A stretch of DNA of 64,000 nt, taken from assembly GCF_026094475.1 (NCBI RefSeq), contig NZ_JAPELL010000001.1:1760326-1824325 (forward strand), read 5' to 3'. The DNA comes from Homoserinimonas sedimenticola. Lineage in GTDB: Bacteria; Actinomycetota; Actinomycetes; Actinomycetales; Microbacteriaceae. The translations under genes were made by a program, and so were the position numbers. Every line of letters begins with the position of its first letter. The first letter of the stretch is position 1. Below, piece after piece: positions 39,267-47,376 of this stretch. Below the pieces are notes generated by a model. It had not been told where the DNA came from, did not search any database, and saw only the letters and a program-made list of their open reading frames with translations.

Positions 39267-39659
39267 ATGCAGAACTCGACGATGCCGCGGACCACGATCA
39301 TCCTCGGTGCCGTATTGGTATTGGTGGGGGTCATCGGTTACTTCGCCTCCGGTATGGCGAGCTGGACGGCCCTGATCCCGGCGATCCTGGGTGTCGCGCT
39401 TCTCGTGTGCGGGCTGATTGCCCTGCGCAGCCCGAAGGTGGGCGTCCACATCGCGCTCGTGCTTGCACTCCTCGGCATCGCGGGCACCTTCATGAACGTC
39501 CTCAGGCTCGGCGAGCTGTTCGCGGGCACGGCGGAACGGCCGCTCGCGGTCGTCGCGAGCGTCGTGACCTTCGTGCTGCTCGTGGTCTATCTCGTGCTCG
39601 GCATTCGGTCCTTCATCGCCGCGCGCCGCTGGCGCCGAGAGCACGGAACGGGCCAGTGA
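39267..39659 (+). CDS. small four-TM membrane protein
   Basis: 130-aa protein with four hydrophobic segments (about residues 7-25, 29-49, 55-74, 88-112) and a basic C-terminus (RRWRREHG). No family recognised. ATG 39267 has GGAAGGAACATC upstream. It ends at a strong bidirectional terminator shared with the opposite-strand gene. Confidence 0.8.
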   Translation: MQNSTMPRTTIILGAVLVLVGVIGYFASGMASWTALIPAILGVALLVCGLIALRSPKVGVHIALVLALLGIAGTFMNVLRLGELFAGTAERPLAVVASVVTFVLLVVYLVLGIRSFIAARRWRREHGTGQ

Positions 39660-39692
39660 CCGGGGGAGCGTAGCCGCAGGCCGAAGCGCGAA

Positions 39693-39735
39693 ACGACGAA
39701 CCCGCGCCACTCAGTGAGCGGCGCGGGTTCGTCGT
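39693..39735. terminator. bidirectional terminator
   Basis: Perfect 16-bp stem (39693-39708 with 39720-39735) around an 11-nt loop, between two convergent genes. Confidence 0.8.
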
Positions 39736-39747
39736 GACAGTTCTGCG

Positions 39748-40329
39748 CTAGAGAGCCTCAGGCTTCGACAGGTCCTCCGGCTCATCCGAGATCCAGAGGT
39801 CGTCGTCGGCGCGAAGCGTCTGCCAGATGGCGTAGCCGATTCCCGCGACAGCGACGGCGGCGACGCCCATGACGATGTAGCGGCCCGGGCCGGGGGTCGA
39901 CTTGGGGGGCACGAAGCTGACCTTCTTGCCCAGCTCCTTGCGAAGCTTCTTGGCCTTCTTCTTCGCCTTCTTGCTCGAGACATCGAGCACGTGTTCCTTC
40001 TTCTCGCCCGCCTTCTGCACGGCCTTCATGGCGTCGCGCACGCGGGCATCCTTCGTGACCTCGATGACGGCAAGAGCCGAGGCGAGAGCGGATGCCACGG
40101 AGGGGAAGATCTCGTTCTGAACCTTGTGTCGCGTGGCAGCGGCTCCGTGCGAGACCGTGCTGCGCACGCGGGGTGCCACCTCGTCGCGACTGATGTGTCC
40201 GACCTGACGCCCGGCCTCGCGGACGACCTTGCTCGCCTGCTCGAGTACCTCGCGCTGGTCATCCCACAGGTCGGACGCCGAGTGCTTCAGACGCTTCAGT
40301 TCGCGGGAACGTTTACGGGACAAAGCCAT
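39748..40329 (-). CDS. basic coiled protein with C-terminal TM, unknown function
   Basis: 193-aa protein. N-terminal two-thirds charged and helical, with a lysine-dense run (SSKKAKKKAKKLRKELGKK, about 123-141); one TM near residues 156-174 (MGVAAVAVAGIGYAIWQTL); acidic C-terminal tail (DDDLWISDEPEDLSK). Likely a cytosol-facing, nucleic-acid- or ribosome-binding membrane protein by charge, but I do not recognise it. ATG 40329 has GGAGG 7 nt upstream; the reading to 40377 is unsupported. Confidence 0.78.
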   Translation of the reverse strand: MALSRKRSRELKRLKHSASDLWDDQREVLEQASKVVREAGRQVGHISRDEVAPRVRSTVSHGAAATRHKVQNEIFPSVASALASALAVIEVTKDARVRDAMKAVQKAGEKKEHVLDVSSKKAKKKAKKLRKELGKKVSFVPPKSTPGPGRYIVMGVAAVAVAGIGYAIWQTLRADDDLWISDEPEDLSKPEAL

Positions 40330-40460
40330 GAGAGACCTCCAGTCGGCGGTTGGTTGAGGCGTTTTCCATACTTCCACGGGTTCCTCTGTGAGTGCACTGG
40401 GTATTGAGTGGATGCCTCACCCAGGAGCGAACAGCTACCCCGAGGCATCCGCCCGGGTGA

Positions 40461-40466
40461 AATACT
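40461..40466 (+). promoter_or_regulatory. -10-like AATACT of the cyclophilin gene
   Basis: AATACT followed by 6 nt and ATG 40473; leaderless arrangement. Confidence 0.4.
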
Positions 40467-40472
40467 GAATCA

Positions 40473-41006
40473 ATGCACACACACGTAGCGACCCTTCATA
40501 CCTCCATGGGTGACATCAAGGTAAACCTCTTCGGCAACCATGCCCCCAAGACGGTCGAGAACTTCGTCGGCCTCGCGACCGGTCAGAAGGAATGGACCGA
40601 CCCGGCGACGGGCCAGAAGACGAACCGCCCCCTCTACGATGGCGTCATCTTCCATCGCATCATCGACGACTTCATGATCCAGGGCGGCGACCCCCTCGGT
40701 AAGGGCATCGGTGGTCCGGGCTACCAGTTCGACGACGAGATCCACCCCGAGCTCGATTTCACGCAGCCCTACGTGCTCGCAATGGCGAACGCCGGCATCC
40801 AGATGGGCCGCGGCACCAACGGCTCGCAGTTCTTCATCACGACGGTGCCTACAACCTGGCTGCAGGGCAAGCACACGATCTTCGGCAAGGTCGAGGATGC
40901 GGACTCGCAGGCGGTCGTGAAGCAGATCGAGTCCGTCAAGAAGGGGCCTGGAGACAAGCCGCTCGAGGACGTCGTCATCAACAGCATCACGATCGACGAG
41001 GTCTGA
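40473..41006 (+). CDS. ppiA: peptidyl-prolyl cis-trans isomerase, cyclophilin type
   Basis: 177-aa cytosolic cyclophilin catalysing proline isomerisation. FHRIIDDFMIQGGDP (catalytic Arg), NGSQFFITT and the tryptophan-containing WLQGKHTIFGKV are the family core. No signal peptide. The start has no ribosome site but a -10-like AATACT 6 nt upstream. Rhomboid follows 33 bp later. Confidence 0.96.
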   Translation: MHTHVATLHTSMGDIKVNLFGNHAPKTVENFVGLATGQKEWTDPATGQKTNRPLYDGVIFHRIIDDFMIQGGDPLGKGIGGPGYQFDDEIHPELDFTQPYVLAMANAGIQMGRGTNGSQFFITTVPTTWLQGKHTIFGKVEDADSQAVVKQIESVKKGPGDKPLEDVVINSITIDEV

Positions 41007-41039
41007 TCCGGTGATTCACCCGCGGACGGGGGGCCGGTC

Positions 41040-41885
41040 GTGAGCGATCTGCCCCCCAGCTCCGACAACTACTGCTACTGCCACCCCGATCGGCAGAGCT
41101 TTGTGCTCTGCCAGCGTTGCGGCCGCACCGTCTGCCCCGAATGCCAGACGCAGGCCGCCGTGGGCGTGCACTGCCCCGAGTGCGTGCGGGAGCATCAGCA
41201 GTCGGCGCCGAGGCGCAAGCCCGCCGTCGTCACCATGATGAACCGCGCACGTCGTGGCGATGGTCCCGTCGTGACGTACAGCATCATGGGTCTCACGGCG
41301 CTCGTCTACCTGGCGCAGATCTTCACTGGGGGAGCGGTCACGGAAGCCCTGCTCTATTGGGGCCCTTACACGCAGATTGAGCCGTGGCGGATCCTCACCA
41401 CCATGCTTGTGCACTCCGAGCGTTCGTTCTTCCACATCCTCTTCAACATGTACGCCCTGTTCATCTTCGGGCGGATGCTCGAGCACGCGATCGGGCGATG
41501 GCGCTTCCTCGCGCTGTACCTCCTGAGCGGCATGGCCGGCTCGGTGGCGGTGCTGCTGATCTCGCCCATGACACCCGTTGTGGGAGCATCCGGAGCGATC
41601 TTCGGACTGTTCGGTGCATTCTTCGTCATCAACCGCGGCCTCGGTGGCAACAGCATGCAACTGGTGATCGTGCTGGGGCTCAACCTCGTGATCGGCTTCA
41701 TCGTGCCCGGCATTGCGTGGCAGGCCCACGTCGGCGGTGTGCTGGTAGGCGCCCTCGTGGGTTTCATCCTCATGCGGACGCGGCGCCGCACGCTTCAGAA
41801 GCGGCAATGGATGCTGCTGGCGGCCGTCTTCGCGGGGCTCGTGGTCCTGACCGTCGTGGGTGTGCTGCTCATGTACGCCCGCTAG
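41040..41885 (+). CDS. rhomboid intramembrane serine protease with N-terminal zinc ribbon
   Basis: 281-aa membrane protease. Residues 10-50 form a B-box/zinc-ribbon-like module (C12, C14, H15; C24, C27; C32, C35; C45, C48). The rhomboid domain follows with 6-7 TMs, catalytic serine S184 in GASGAIFG, catalytic histidine H230 in WQAHVGGVLVG, and the FHILFNMYAL first-motif region. GTG start with a G-rich ribosome site. The zinc module faces the cytosol by topology prediction; substrates unknown. Confidence 0.93.
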   Translation: MSDLPPSSDNYCYCHPDRQSFVLCQRCGRTVCPECQTQAAVGVHCPECVREHQQSAPRRKPAVVTMMNRARRGDGPVVTYSIMGLTALVYLAQIFTGGAVTEALLYWGPYTQIEPWRILTTMLVHSERSFFHILFNMYALFIFGRMLEHAIGRWRFLALYLLSGMAGSVAVLLISPMTPVVGASGAIFGLFGAFFVINRGLGGNSMQLVIVLGLNLVIGFIVPGIAWQAHVGGVLVGALVGFILMRTRRRTLQKRQWMLLAAVFAGLVVLTVVGVLLMYAR

Positions 41886-41907
41886 CCGCGTGAGTCGCGT
41901 CCCCAAG

Positions 41908-41916
41908 TTATCCACA
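41908..41916 (+). promoter_or_regulatory. DnaA box between rhomboid and crgA
   Basis: Perfect TTATCCACA in the 101-bp convergent gap, 11 kb from oriC, followed by ATTCCACAG. No promoter role is evident since both flanking genes end here. Confidence 0.6.
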
Positions 41917-41986
41917 GGCGATTCCACAGTGGGGATAATTACACCCGTGTAGTTGACCCCCGAAGGGGTGAAGGGTGATAGCCGGC

Positions 41987-42229
41987 TCAGCGCCAGCGCG
42001 TCGTCATGAGGAAGCCGACGAACATGATGCCGAAGCCCACGAGGATGTTGCCGTCGCCCAGCTCCGGGATCGGCAGCGCTGTCTGGCTGATGTAGTAGAC
42101 GATGATCCAGAGCAGCCCCAAGAGCATGAGGCCGAACATGATCGGCTTGAACCAGACCGGGTTGGGGGCGTCGTCGCCGGAGCGAACCTCACGCGGCGAC
42201 TCGGGCTTGGGATTCGTGGACCTGGCCAT
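41987..42229 (-). CDS. crgA: cell division protein CrgA
   Basis: 80-aa protein that links FtsZ-ring proteins and peptidoglycan synthases in actinobacteria. Two TMs (about residues 30-48 and 61-77), the family's NPVWFKPIMFGLMLLGLLWI and GFGIMFVGFLMTTRWR end. The ATG is preceded at 7 nt by TAGAAT, so the message is leaderless. Divergent from the sortase gene with only 41 bp between starts. Confidence 0.95.
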   Translation of the reverse strand: MARSTNPKPESPREVRSGDDAPNPVWFKPIMFGLMLLGLLWIIVYYISQTALPIPELGDGNILVGFGIMFVGFLMTTRWR

Positions 42230-42236
42230 GCCCGGA

Positions 42237-42242
42237 ATTCTA
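42237..42242 (-). promoter_or_regulatory. -10 box TAGAAT of crgA
   Basis: TAGAAT on the minus strand, 7 nt before the crgA ATG. Confidence 0.6.
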
Positions 42243-42258
42243 GCGGCATACGGTCGAA

Positions 42259-42264
42259 TAGAAT
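42259..42264 (+). promoter_or_regulatory. -10 box TAGAAT of the sortase gene
   Basis: TAGAAT, 6 nt before ATG 42271. Back to back with the crgA box, 16 bp apart. Confidence 0.6.
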
Positions 42265-42270
42265 CGCTGC

Positions 42271-43071
42271 ATGGACAGCCCGGCCACTGAGCGCAGGCGT
42301 GACCGGCGCCGGAGGGGCCGCGGACTCGCCGTCGTCGGGGTGCTCGGCGAGCTATTCCTGACAGCCGGAGTGCTCGTGCTGCTATTCCTCGGCTGGCAGC
42401 TCTGGTTGAACGACATCATCGTGGGCAACGAGCAGCGGGATGCCGCGATCGAGTTCGCTGAAGAGCTCGCCTCCGCGCCCCCCGCTACCCCGGAACCCAG
42501 CGCGGAACCCGAACCCGACGCCGAGCCCTCGGAGGAACCTGGCCTCGCCGAGCCGGTCAGCACGATCAGCCCGGTCATGAACGAGGGCTTCGCGACTCTC
42601 TACGTGCCCCGCTTCGGCGCGGACTACGTGCGTGTCATCGGGGAGGGTGTCAGCCTTTCGTCTGTGCTCAACCGCAGTTCCCTCGGCGTCGGCCACTACC
42701 CGCAGACCCAGCTGCCGGGTGAGCTGGGCAACTTCGCACTCGCGGCACACCGGACGACGTGGGGTGCTCCCTTCGGCTCGATCGGGGAACTTCAGCTCGG
42801 CGACAAGATCTACGTGCAGACGGCGGACGGATGGTACACCTACGCCTTCCGCAATCTCGAGTATGTGCTGCCCTCGGGCGTGGGCGTGCTCGAACCCGTC
42901 CCACAGGCGCCGGGCGTGCCGGCGGGAGAGCGCTACATCACCCTGACGAGCTGCAACCCCCGCTTCTCGGCATCCGAACGCATCATCGCCTACGGGGTGC
43001 TCGAGTCGTGGCATCCTGCCGCCGAGGGGATACCCGACGAACTCGCGGCCCTGCAGGGAGGGGAGGCCTGA
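42271..43071 (+). CDS. class E sortase
   Basis: Transpeptidase anchoring surface proteins to the cell wall; class E enzymes use LAxTG-type signals. 266 aa: basic N-terminus, one TM (about 20-44), an Ala/Pro/Glu-rich linker (about 62-95), and a sortase barrel with H160 (LAAHRTT), C228 (TLTSCNPRF) and an arginine (R231 or R237). Leaderless start. It overlaps the next gene's ATG. Candidate substrates in this window are the proteins ending at 57339 (IAVTG) and 62867 (LQVTG). Confidence 0.94.
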   Translation: MDSPATERRRDRRRRGRGLAVVGVLGELFLTAGVLVLLFLGWQLWLNDIIVGNEQRDAAIEFAEELASAPPATPEPSAEPEPDAEPSEEPGLAEPVSTISPVMNEGFATLYVPRFGADYVRVIGEGVSLSSVLNRSSLGVGHYPQTQLPGELGNFALAAHRTTWGAPFGSIGELQLGDKIYVQTADGWYTYAFRNLEYVLPSGVGVLEPVPQAPGVPAGERYITLTSCNPRFSASERIIAYGVLESWHPAAEGIPDELAALQGGEA

Positions 43072-43226
43072 TGTACGCTGCACTGTGGCGGCTGCTGCCC
43101 GGCCCGCTCTGGTTGCGCATCGTGCTCGCGATCGTGCTGGTGCTCGTCGTGCTCGCCGCCCTCGTGCTCTGGGTCTTCCCCTGGGTCAACTCCTTCATCA
43201 GCGTCCCGGAGGTGACGGTCGAATGA
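43071..43226 (+). CDS. small membrane protein (51 aa) between sortase and amidotransferase
   Basis: 51-aa protein MYAALWRLLPGPLWLRIVLA... with one long TM (about residues 15-38) and a short exported-looking tail (NSFISVPEVTVE). It overlaps the sortase stop (TGATG) and the downstream ATG (ATGA), so it is translationally coupled on both sides, strong support for a real gene despite its size. Function unknown. Confidence 0.78.
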   Translation: MYAALWRLLPGPLWLRIVLAIVLVLVVLAALVLWVFPWVNSFISVPEVTVE

Positions 43227-43861
43227 CCAGGGTCCTCGTGATCGACAACTACGACAGCTTCGTCTACACCCTCAACGGCTACCTGCTTCAGCTCGGTGCC
43301 GAGACGGAGGTGGTGCGGAACGACGCCTTCCCTGCTGAGGAGGCGCGCGAGCGCATCGCGGAGTATGACGCCGTGCTGCTCTCACCGGGGCCGGGAACAC
43401 CCGCCAATGCGGGGGTGTCGATTCCCCTCGTGCACGCGGCCCTCGAGACTCAGACTCCGCTCCTCGGGGTGTGTCTCGGGCACCAGGCCATCGCCGAGGC
43501 GTTCGGCGCGACCGTCACGCATGCCGAGGAACTCATGCACGGCAAGACCTCGGTCGTCACCCACGACGAGAGCGACTTCTACGACCACGTGCCAGCACCC
43601 TTCACGGCAACCCGCTACCACTCCCTCGCGATCGTCAACTCAACCGTGCCCGGCGAGCTCGTCGTCACCTCGCGCACCGACGGCGGCGTCATCATGGGGG
43701 TGCGCCACGAGACCGCCCCGATCTTCGGCGTGCAATTCCACCCCGAATCGGTGCTCACGCAGGGCGGCCACGCGATGCTCGCCAACTGGTTGGCGGTCGC
43801 TGGGATGCCCGAGGCGGTCGAGCGTGCGAAGGGGCTCGCCCCGCTCGTGAACCTGGGTTAG
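43223..43861 (+). CDS. pabA: glutamine amidotransferase, TrpG/PabA type
   Basis: 212-aa class I amidotransferase that supplies ammonia to anthranilate or aminodeoxychorismate synthase. Catalytic C84 in LLGVCLGHQAI, histidine and glutamate in GVQFHPESV, and SPGPGTP (54-60). The start MTRVLVIDNYDSFVYTL is family-exact; the reading from 43085 is an artefact. No synthase large subunit is nearby. This gene sits next to pknB in many actinobacteria (Rv0013/TrpG position). PabA versus TrpG cannot be decided here. Confidence 0.93.
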   Translation: MTRVLVIDNYDSFVYTLNGYLLQLGAETEVVRNDAFPAEEARERIAEYDAVLLSPGPGTPANAGVSIPLVHAALETQTPLLGVCLGHQAIAEAFGATVTHAEELMHGKTSVVTHDESDFYDHVPAPFTATRYHSLAIVNSTVPGELVVTSRTDGGVIMGVRHETAPIFGVQFHPESVLTQGGHAMLANWLAVAGMPEAVERAKGLAPLVNLG

Positions 43862-43909
43862 CGGTTCGACTGGCTAGGCCACCGCGGGGGAGCTAGCCGG
43901 GCAGCGGGG

Positions 43910-45610
43910 TCAGCCTGCGCAGTAGGTGACGGTGATCTCGGAGCGCTGCGGGTGATCACCCGGCGGCAGGCTCTGCCCTGTGACGGCAAGGCCCGAGCAG
44001 TTGTAGTCGGGGCGGGCGACCACGACGAGCTGCAGGGCGGACAGCACCGAGTTCGCCTCGCTGATGGGCTGACCCGTCACCGGGGGAACCGTCACGAGGC
44101 CGCTCGACACGACGAGGTCGATCGTCTCGCCCTCCTGCACCACCGTGCCCGCCTCGGGGGAACTGCGCAGCACCGTGCCGGCGGGCAGCGTCGATGAGTT
44201 CTCCGTCGTCGTCGACCCGACGACGAGCCCGCGATCCAGGAGCGCCTGCCGTGCCGCATCCTCACCGAGATTGGAGAGGGTCGGAACCGAAACGGATGCC
44301 GGCCCCTGCGACACATAGATCTTCACGACCTGAGCCGTCGCCACGCGTGTGCCGGGCTCCGGGTCCGTGCGGATGATCTCGCCGCGCGGCACTTCGTCAT
44401 TCGCGACGTCGAAGCGGGAGGGGGTCAGTCCCTGATCCTGCAGGGTTTGGGCACCGTTCTCGTACTGCTGCCCGATGACATCCGCGACCTGCACCGAAAT
44501 GCGTTCGCCGATCGTGCTGGCGGGCAGGTTCGAAACCCAGATGGCCAGCGCCACGAGCATCGCCGCGAGGAGGGCGATGCCCGCCCAGATCCACGCGACC
44601 GGGGGACGGTTCTGCGTCCGCACCGCTCGCTCGGTGTTCTCGGCTGACAGCTGGCGGATGGCGGATTCCGATCCGGCGGCCGCCGTGGGGTCCACGCCGA
44701 AGAGGGTCGCGTTGAAGTCACTGGCCGCCGGCACCTTGCGAGTCGGGACCTCACCGGATGCTGCGAGCTCGACCTCCTCGCGGAACTCCGCCGCCGTCTG
44801 GAACCGCTCGAACTTGTCCTTCTCGAGGGCGTGCAGCACGACCACGTCGAGCGCGGGGGAGACCTTCGGGTTGAGCGAGCTCGGGGGCAGCGGAGCCTCG
44901 CTGATGTGCTGATAGGCGACCGCCGCGGCACGATCCCCACGGAAGGGAGGTTGGCCCGTGAGCATCTCGAAGAGCACGATGCCCGTCGAGTAGAGGTCGG
45001 TGCGAGCATCCACCGTCTCGCCCTTCGCCTGCTCGGGCGAGAAGTACTGGGCCGTGCCGAGCACCTTGCTGGTGTCGGCCACCGTCGCGGAGTTGTCGCT
45101 CACAGCGCGGGCGATGCCGAAGTCCATGACCTTGACCTGGCCGCTGTGGGTGATCATGACGTTGCCGGGCTTGATGTCGCGGTGCACGACGAGTGCCCGG
45201 TGGCTGTACTCGAGCGCCGTCAGGATGCCGTCGACGATGCGGACCGCCTCGCGCGGCTCAAGCGGGCCGTCGGCGATGATGTCCTTGAGTAGGCGACCGT
45301 CGACGTACTCCATGACGATGAAGGGCACCTGCGTCTCGATGCCATTGGCATCCGTCACCGTCTCCTCACCCGCGTCGTACACGCGCACGATCGTGGGGTG
45401 GGCCATGCGGGCCGCCTTCTGCGCCTCCTCACGGAAGAGCAGACGGAAGTTGGGATCGGTTGCAAGGGAGGGCTTGAGGAGCTTGATCGCCACTCGACGC
45501 CCCAGACGGGCATCCGTGCCCATGTGAACGTCGGCCATGCCGCCCCGGCCGATGAGCTTGCCGATCTGATACCTGCCGGCGAGCAGCCGAGTATCTTCAG
45601 TCAATTTCAT
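43910..45610 (-). CDS. pknB: serine/threonine protein kinase PknB with PASTA domains
   Basis: Receptor kinase coordinating cell-wall synthesis and division. 566 aa: kinase domain about 12-275 (GRGGMADV, K43, HRDIKPGN at 143-150, DFG 163-165, SPEQAKGE), juxtamembrane linker, one TM near 345-365 (WIWAGIALLAAMLVALAIWV), then three extracellular PASTA repeats. ATG 45610 has GGAGA only 2 nt upstream; TTG 45604 with GGAG at 7 nt is a better-spaced alternative. TAGACT (45638-45643) may be a separate promoter inside the cluster. Confidence 0.95.
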   Translation of the reverse strand: MKLTEDTRLLAGRYQIGKLIGRGGMADVHMGTDARLGRRVAIKLLKPSLATDPNFRLLFREEAQKAARMAHPTIVRVYDAGEETVTDANGIETQVPFIVMEYVDGRLLKDIIADGPLEPREAVRIVDGILTALEYSHRALVVHRDIKPGNVMITHSGQVKVMDFGIARAVSDNSATVADTSKVLGTAQYFSPEQAKGETVDARTDLYSTGIVLFEMLTGQPPFRGDRAAAVAYQHISEAPLPPSSLNPKVSPALDVVVLHALEKDKFERFQTAAEFREEVELAASGEVPTRKVPAASDFNATLFGVDPTAAAGSESAIRQLSAENTERAVRTQNRPPVAWIWAGIALLAAMLVALAIWVSNLPASTIGERISVQVADVIGQQYENGAQTLQDQGLTPSRFDVANDEVPRGEIIRTDPEPGTRVATAQVVKIYVSQGPASVSVPTLSNLGEDAARQALLDRGLVVGSTTTENSSTLPAGTVLRSSPEAGTVVQEGETIDLVVSSGLVTVPPVTGQPISEANSVLSALQLVVVARPDYNCSGLAVTGQSLPPGDHPQRSEITVTYCAG

Positions 45611-45666
45611 TCTCCAGGTGCTTGGTCGACGCCTAGCAGTCTATTGGCTGCCCCCGACTACTCGGC

Positions 45667-47376
45667 TCACTCGCCCGAGTCCTCGCCCTCGGGCGGCGTC
45701 GTCTCCTCCGGGCTCACCGTATAGGTGAGCTGGGGCGACTCGGGCGAGGCGATGCCCGAGCACTCGGCGTGATACGAGAACGTGACCGTGCCGGGGCTGT
45801 CAGAGGTGAGGGTGATGTTGGTCGTGGAGGCGGGCAGCGGGTTCGAGACCGAATAGGTGGCCCCGCTCACCGTGACCCGGTAGACGGTGTGCGTCGTCCC
45901 GGGCGGGCAGCCCTGATAGCTCGGCCACGTCACGTTGACGCTCTGTCCGGGCACGATCGTGACGTCGGTACCGGGACCCGTCGCCGGCTGCGGCTGCGTC
46001 GGCTCGGGGATCTGTGCGTAGATTTTGACCGAGATGACGGTGCCCTCCTCGACCGGCCCCGTCGGGTTGACGCTGTAGACGAGCCCCTCCTGCCGCGGCT
46101 CGGGCGCGACGTTGCCCTCCGTGATGTCGGGGGTCAGGCCCAGTTCCTCGAGATAGGCGCGAGCATCCGCCTCGGTCATGCCCTCCAGATCGGCGAGCGT
46201 GATGCGCACGCGAGTGTCGCTGGGTGAGGGGCTCGTGCTGGCGGTCACGGAGGGACGCGCCGACGTCTGCGAGGGCGGGGTGTCGTCGCCGCTCGGGGAG
46301 AGCGCCATCGCGACGATGACACCGACGAGCGCAAGGAAGAGCACCGCGATCAGGATGATGAGCGGCCACGTCCACCGGCTGCGCTTCTTCTCGTCCTCCT
46401 TCGTCGCGGATGACTGCGCCCCAGAGACAGCGGCGGCGGCGCCCGCGGCGGGGAGCACCCGCGTGGCGGCGGAGGTATCCGCGTCGACGGGTGTGATGAG
46501 ACTCGTGAAACCGCTCGTGCCGCCGACGCCGGGAACCGCGGCGGTCGCACCGGCAACGTCGCCGCGGCGGAGCGCCTGCGCGGCGCGCGCCAGGTGCGCG
46601 GCGGAGGCCGGCCGCTCTGCGGGGCTCTTCGCGATGCACGCGTACACGAGGTTGCGCACGGGCTCCGAGATGCTGACGGGAAGATCCGGCGGCTGCTCGT
46701 TGATCTGGGCCATCGCGATCGCGACCTGCGACTCGCCCGTGAAGGGGCGTCGGCCCGCAAGCGCCTCATAGGCGACGATGCCGAGGGAGTAGACATCCGT
46801 CGTCGGCGATGCCGGATGACCGCTCGCCTGCTCGGGCGACAGGTACTGCACGGTGCCCATGACCTGGCCCGTCGCCGTGAGGGGAACCTGGTCGGCGATG
46901 CGTGCGATGCCGAAGTCGGTGATCTTGACGCGGCCATCGGGGGTGATCAGCAGGTTGCCCGGCTTGATGTCGCGGTGCACGAGCCCGGCCGCGTGGGCGG
47001 CGTGGAGCGCGGATGCGGTCTGGGCGACGATGTCGAGCACGCGGTCGGTCGAGAGCACCCGCTCGCGCTCGAGGATGGTCGAGAGTGCCTCGCCCGGCAC
47101 GAGCTCCATGACGAGGTAGGCGCTACCCTCCTCCTCGCCGTAGTCGAAGACGTTGGCGATGCCCTCGTGGTTGACGAGGGCTGCATGCCGCGCCTCAGCG
47201 CGGAAGCGCTCGAGGAAGCCCGGGTCACCCAGGTATTCGTCCTTGAGGATCTTGATCGCGACGGTGCGCCCGATGACCAGGTCGGTCGCCTGCCAGACCT
47301 CGCCCATGCCGCCAATGGCAACACGGCTCGTCAGCTGGTAGCGCCCCCCGAAGGTGAGGCCACTCGTGGGTCTCAT
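45667..47376 (-). CDS. pknA: serine/threonine protein kinase PknA-like with PASTA and C-terminal Ig-like region
   Basis: 569-aa kinase: domain about 12-270 ([35 protein letters not shown]), Ala-rich linker, TM about 330-352 ([23 protein letters not shown]), one PASTA repeat (about 390-458), then a Pro-rich linker and a beta-rich C-terminal region with a Cys pair (CPP...ECSG). PknA of mycobacteria lacks PASTA, so this is an extended form. Overlaps pbpA by ATGA and precedes pknB. Confidence 0.93.
   Translation of the reverse strand: MRPTSGLTFGGRYQLTSRVAIGGMGEVWQATDLVIGRTVAIKILKDEYLGDPGFLERFRAEARHAALVNHEGIANVFDYGEEEGSAYLVMELVPGEALSTILERERVLSTDRVLDIVAQTASALHAAHAAGLVHRDIKPGNLLITPDGRVKITDFGIARIADQVPLTATGQVMGTVQYLSPEQASGHPASPTTDVYSLGIVAYEALAGRRPFTGESQVAIAMAQINEQPPDLPVSISEPVRNLVYACIAKSPAERPASAAHLARAAQALRRGDVAGATAAVPGVGGTSGFTSLITPVDADTSAATRVLPAAGAAAAVSGAQSSATKEDEKKRSRWTWPLIILIAVLFLALVGVIVAMALSPSGDDTPPSQTSARPSVTASTSPSPSDTRVRITLADLEGMTEADARAYLEELGLTPDITEGNVAPEPRQEGLVYSVNPTGPVEEGTVISVKIYAQIPEPTQPQPATGPGTDVTIVPGQSVNVTWPSYQGCPPGTTHTVYRVTVSGATYSVSNPLPASTTNITLTSDSPGTVTFSYHAECSGIASPESPQLTYTVSPEETTPPEGEDSGE

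Noticed and set aside
43872-43898. Hairpin GGCTAG/CTAGCC between pabA and pknB
   Set aside because: Six-bp stem with a long loop and no U-tract; too weak to list.
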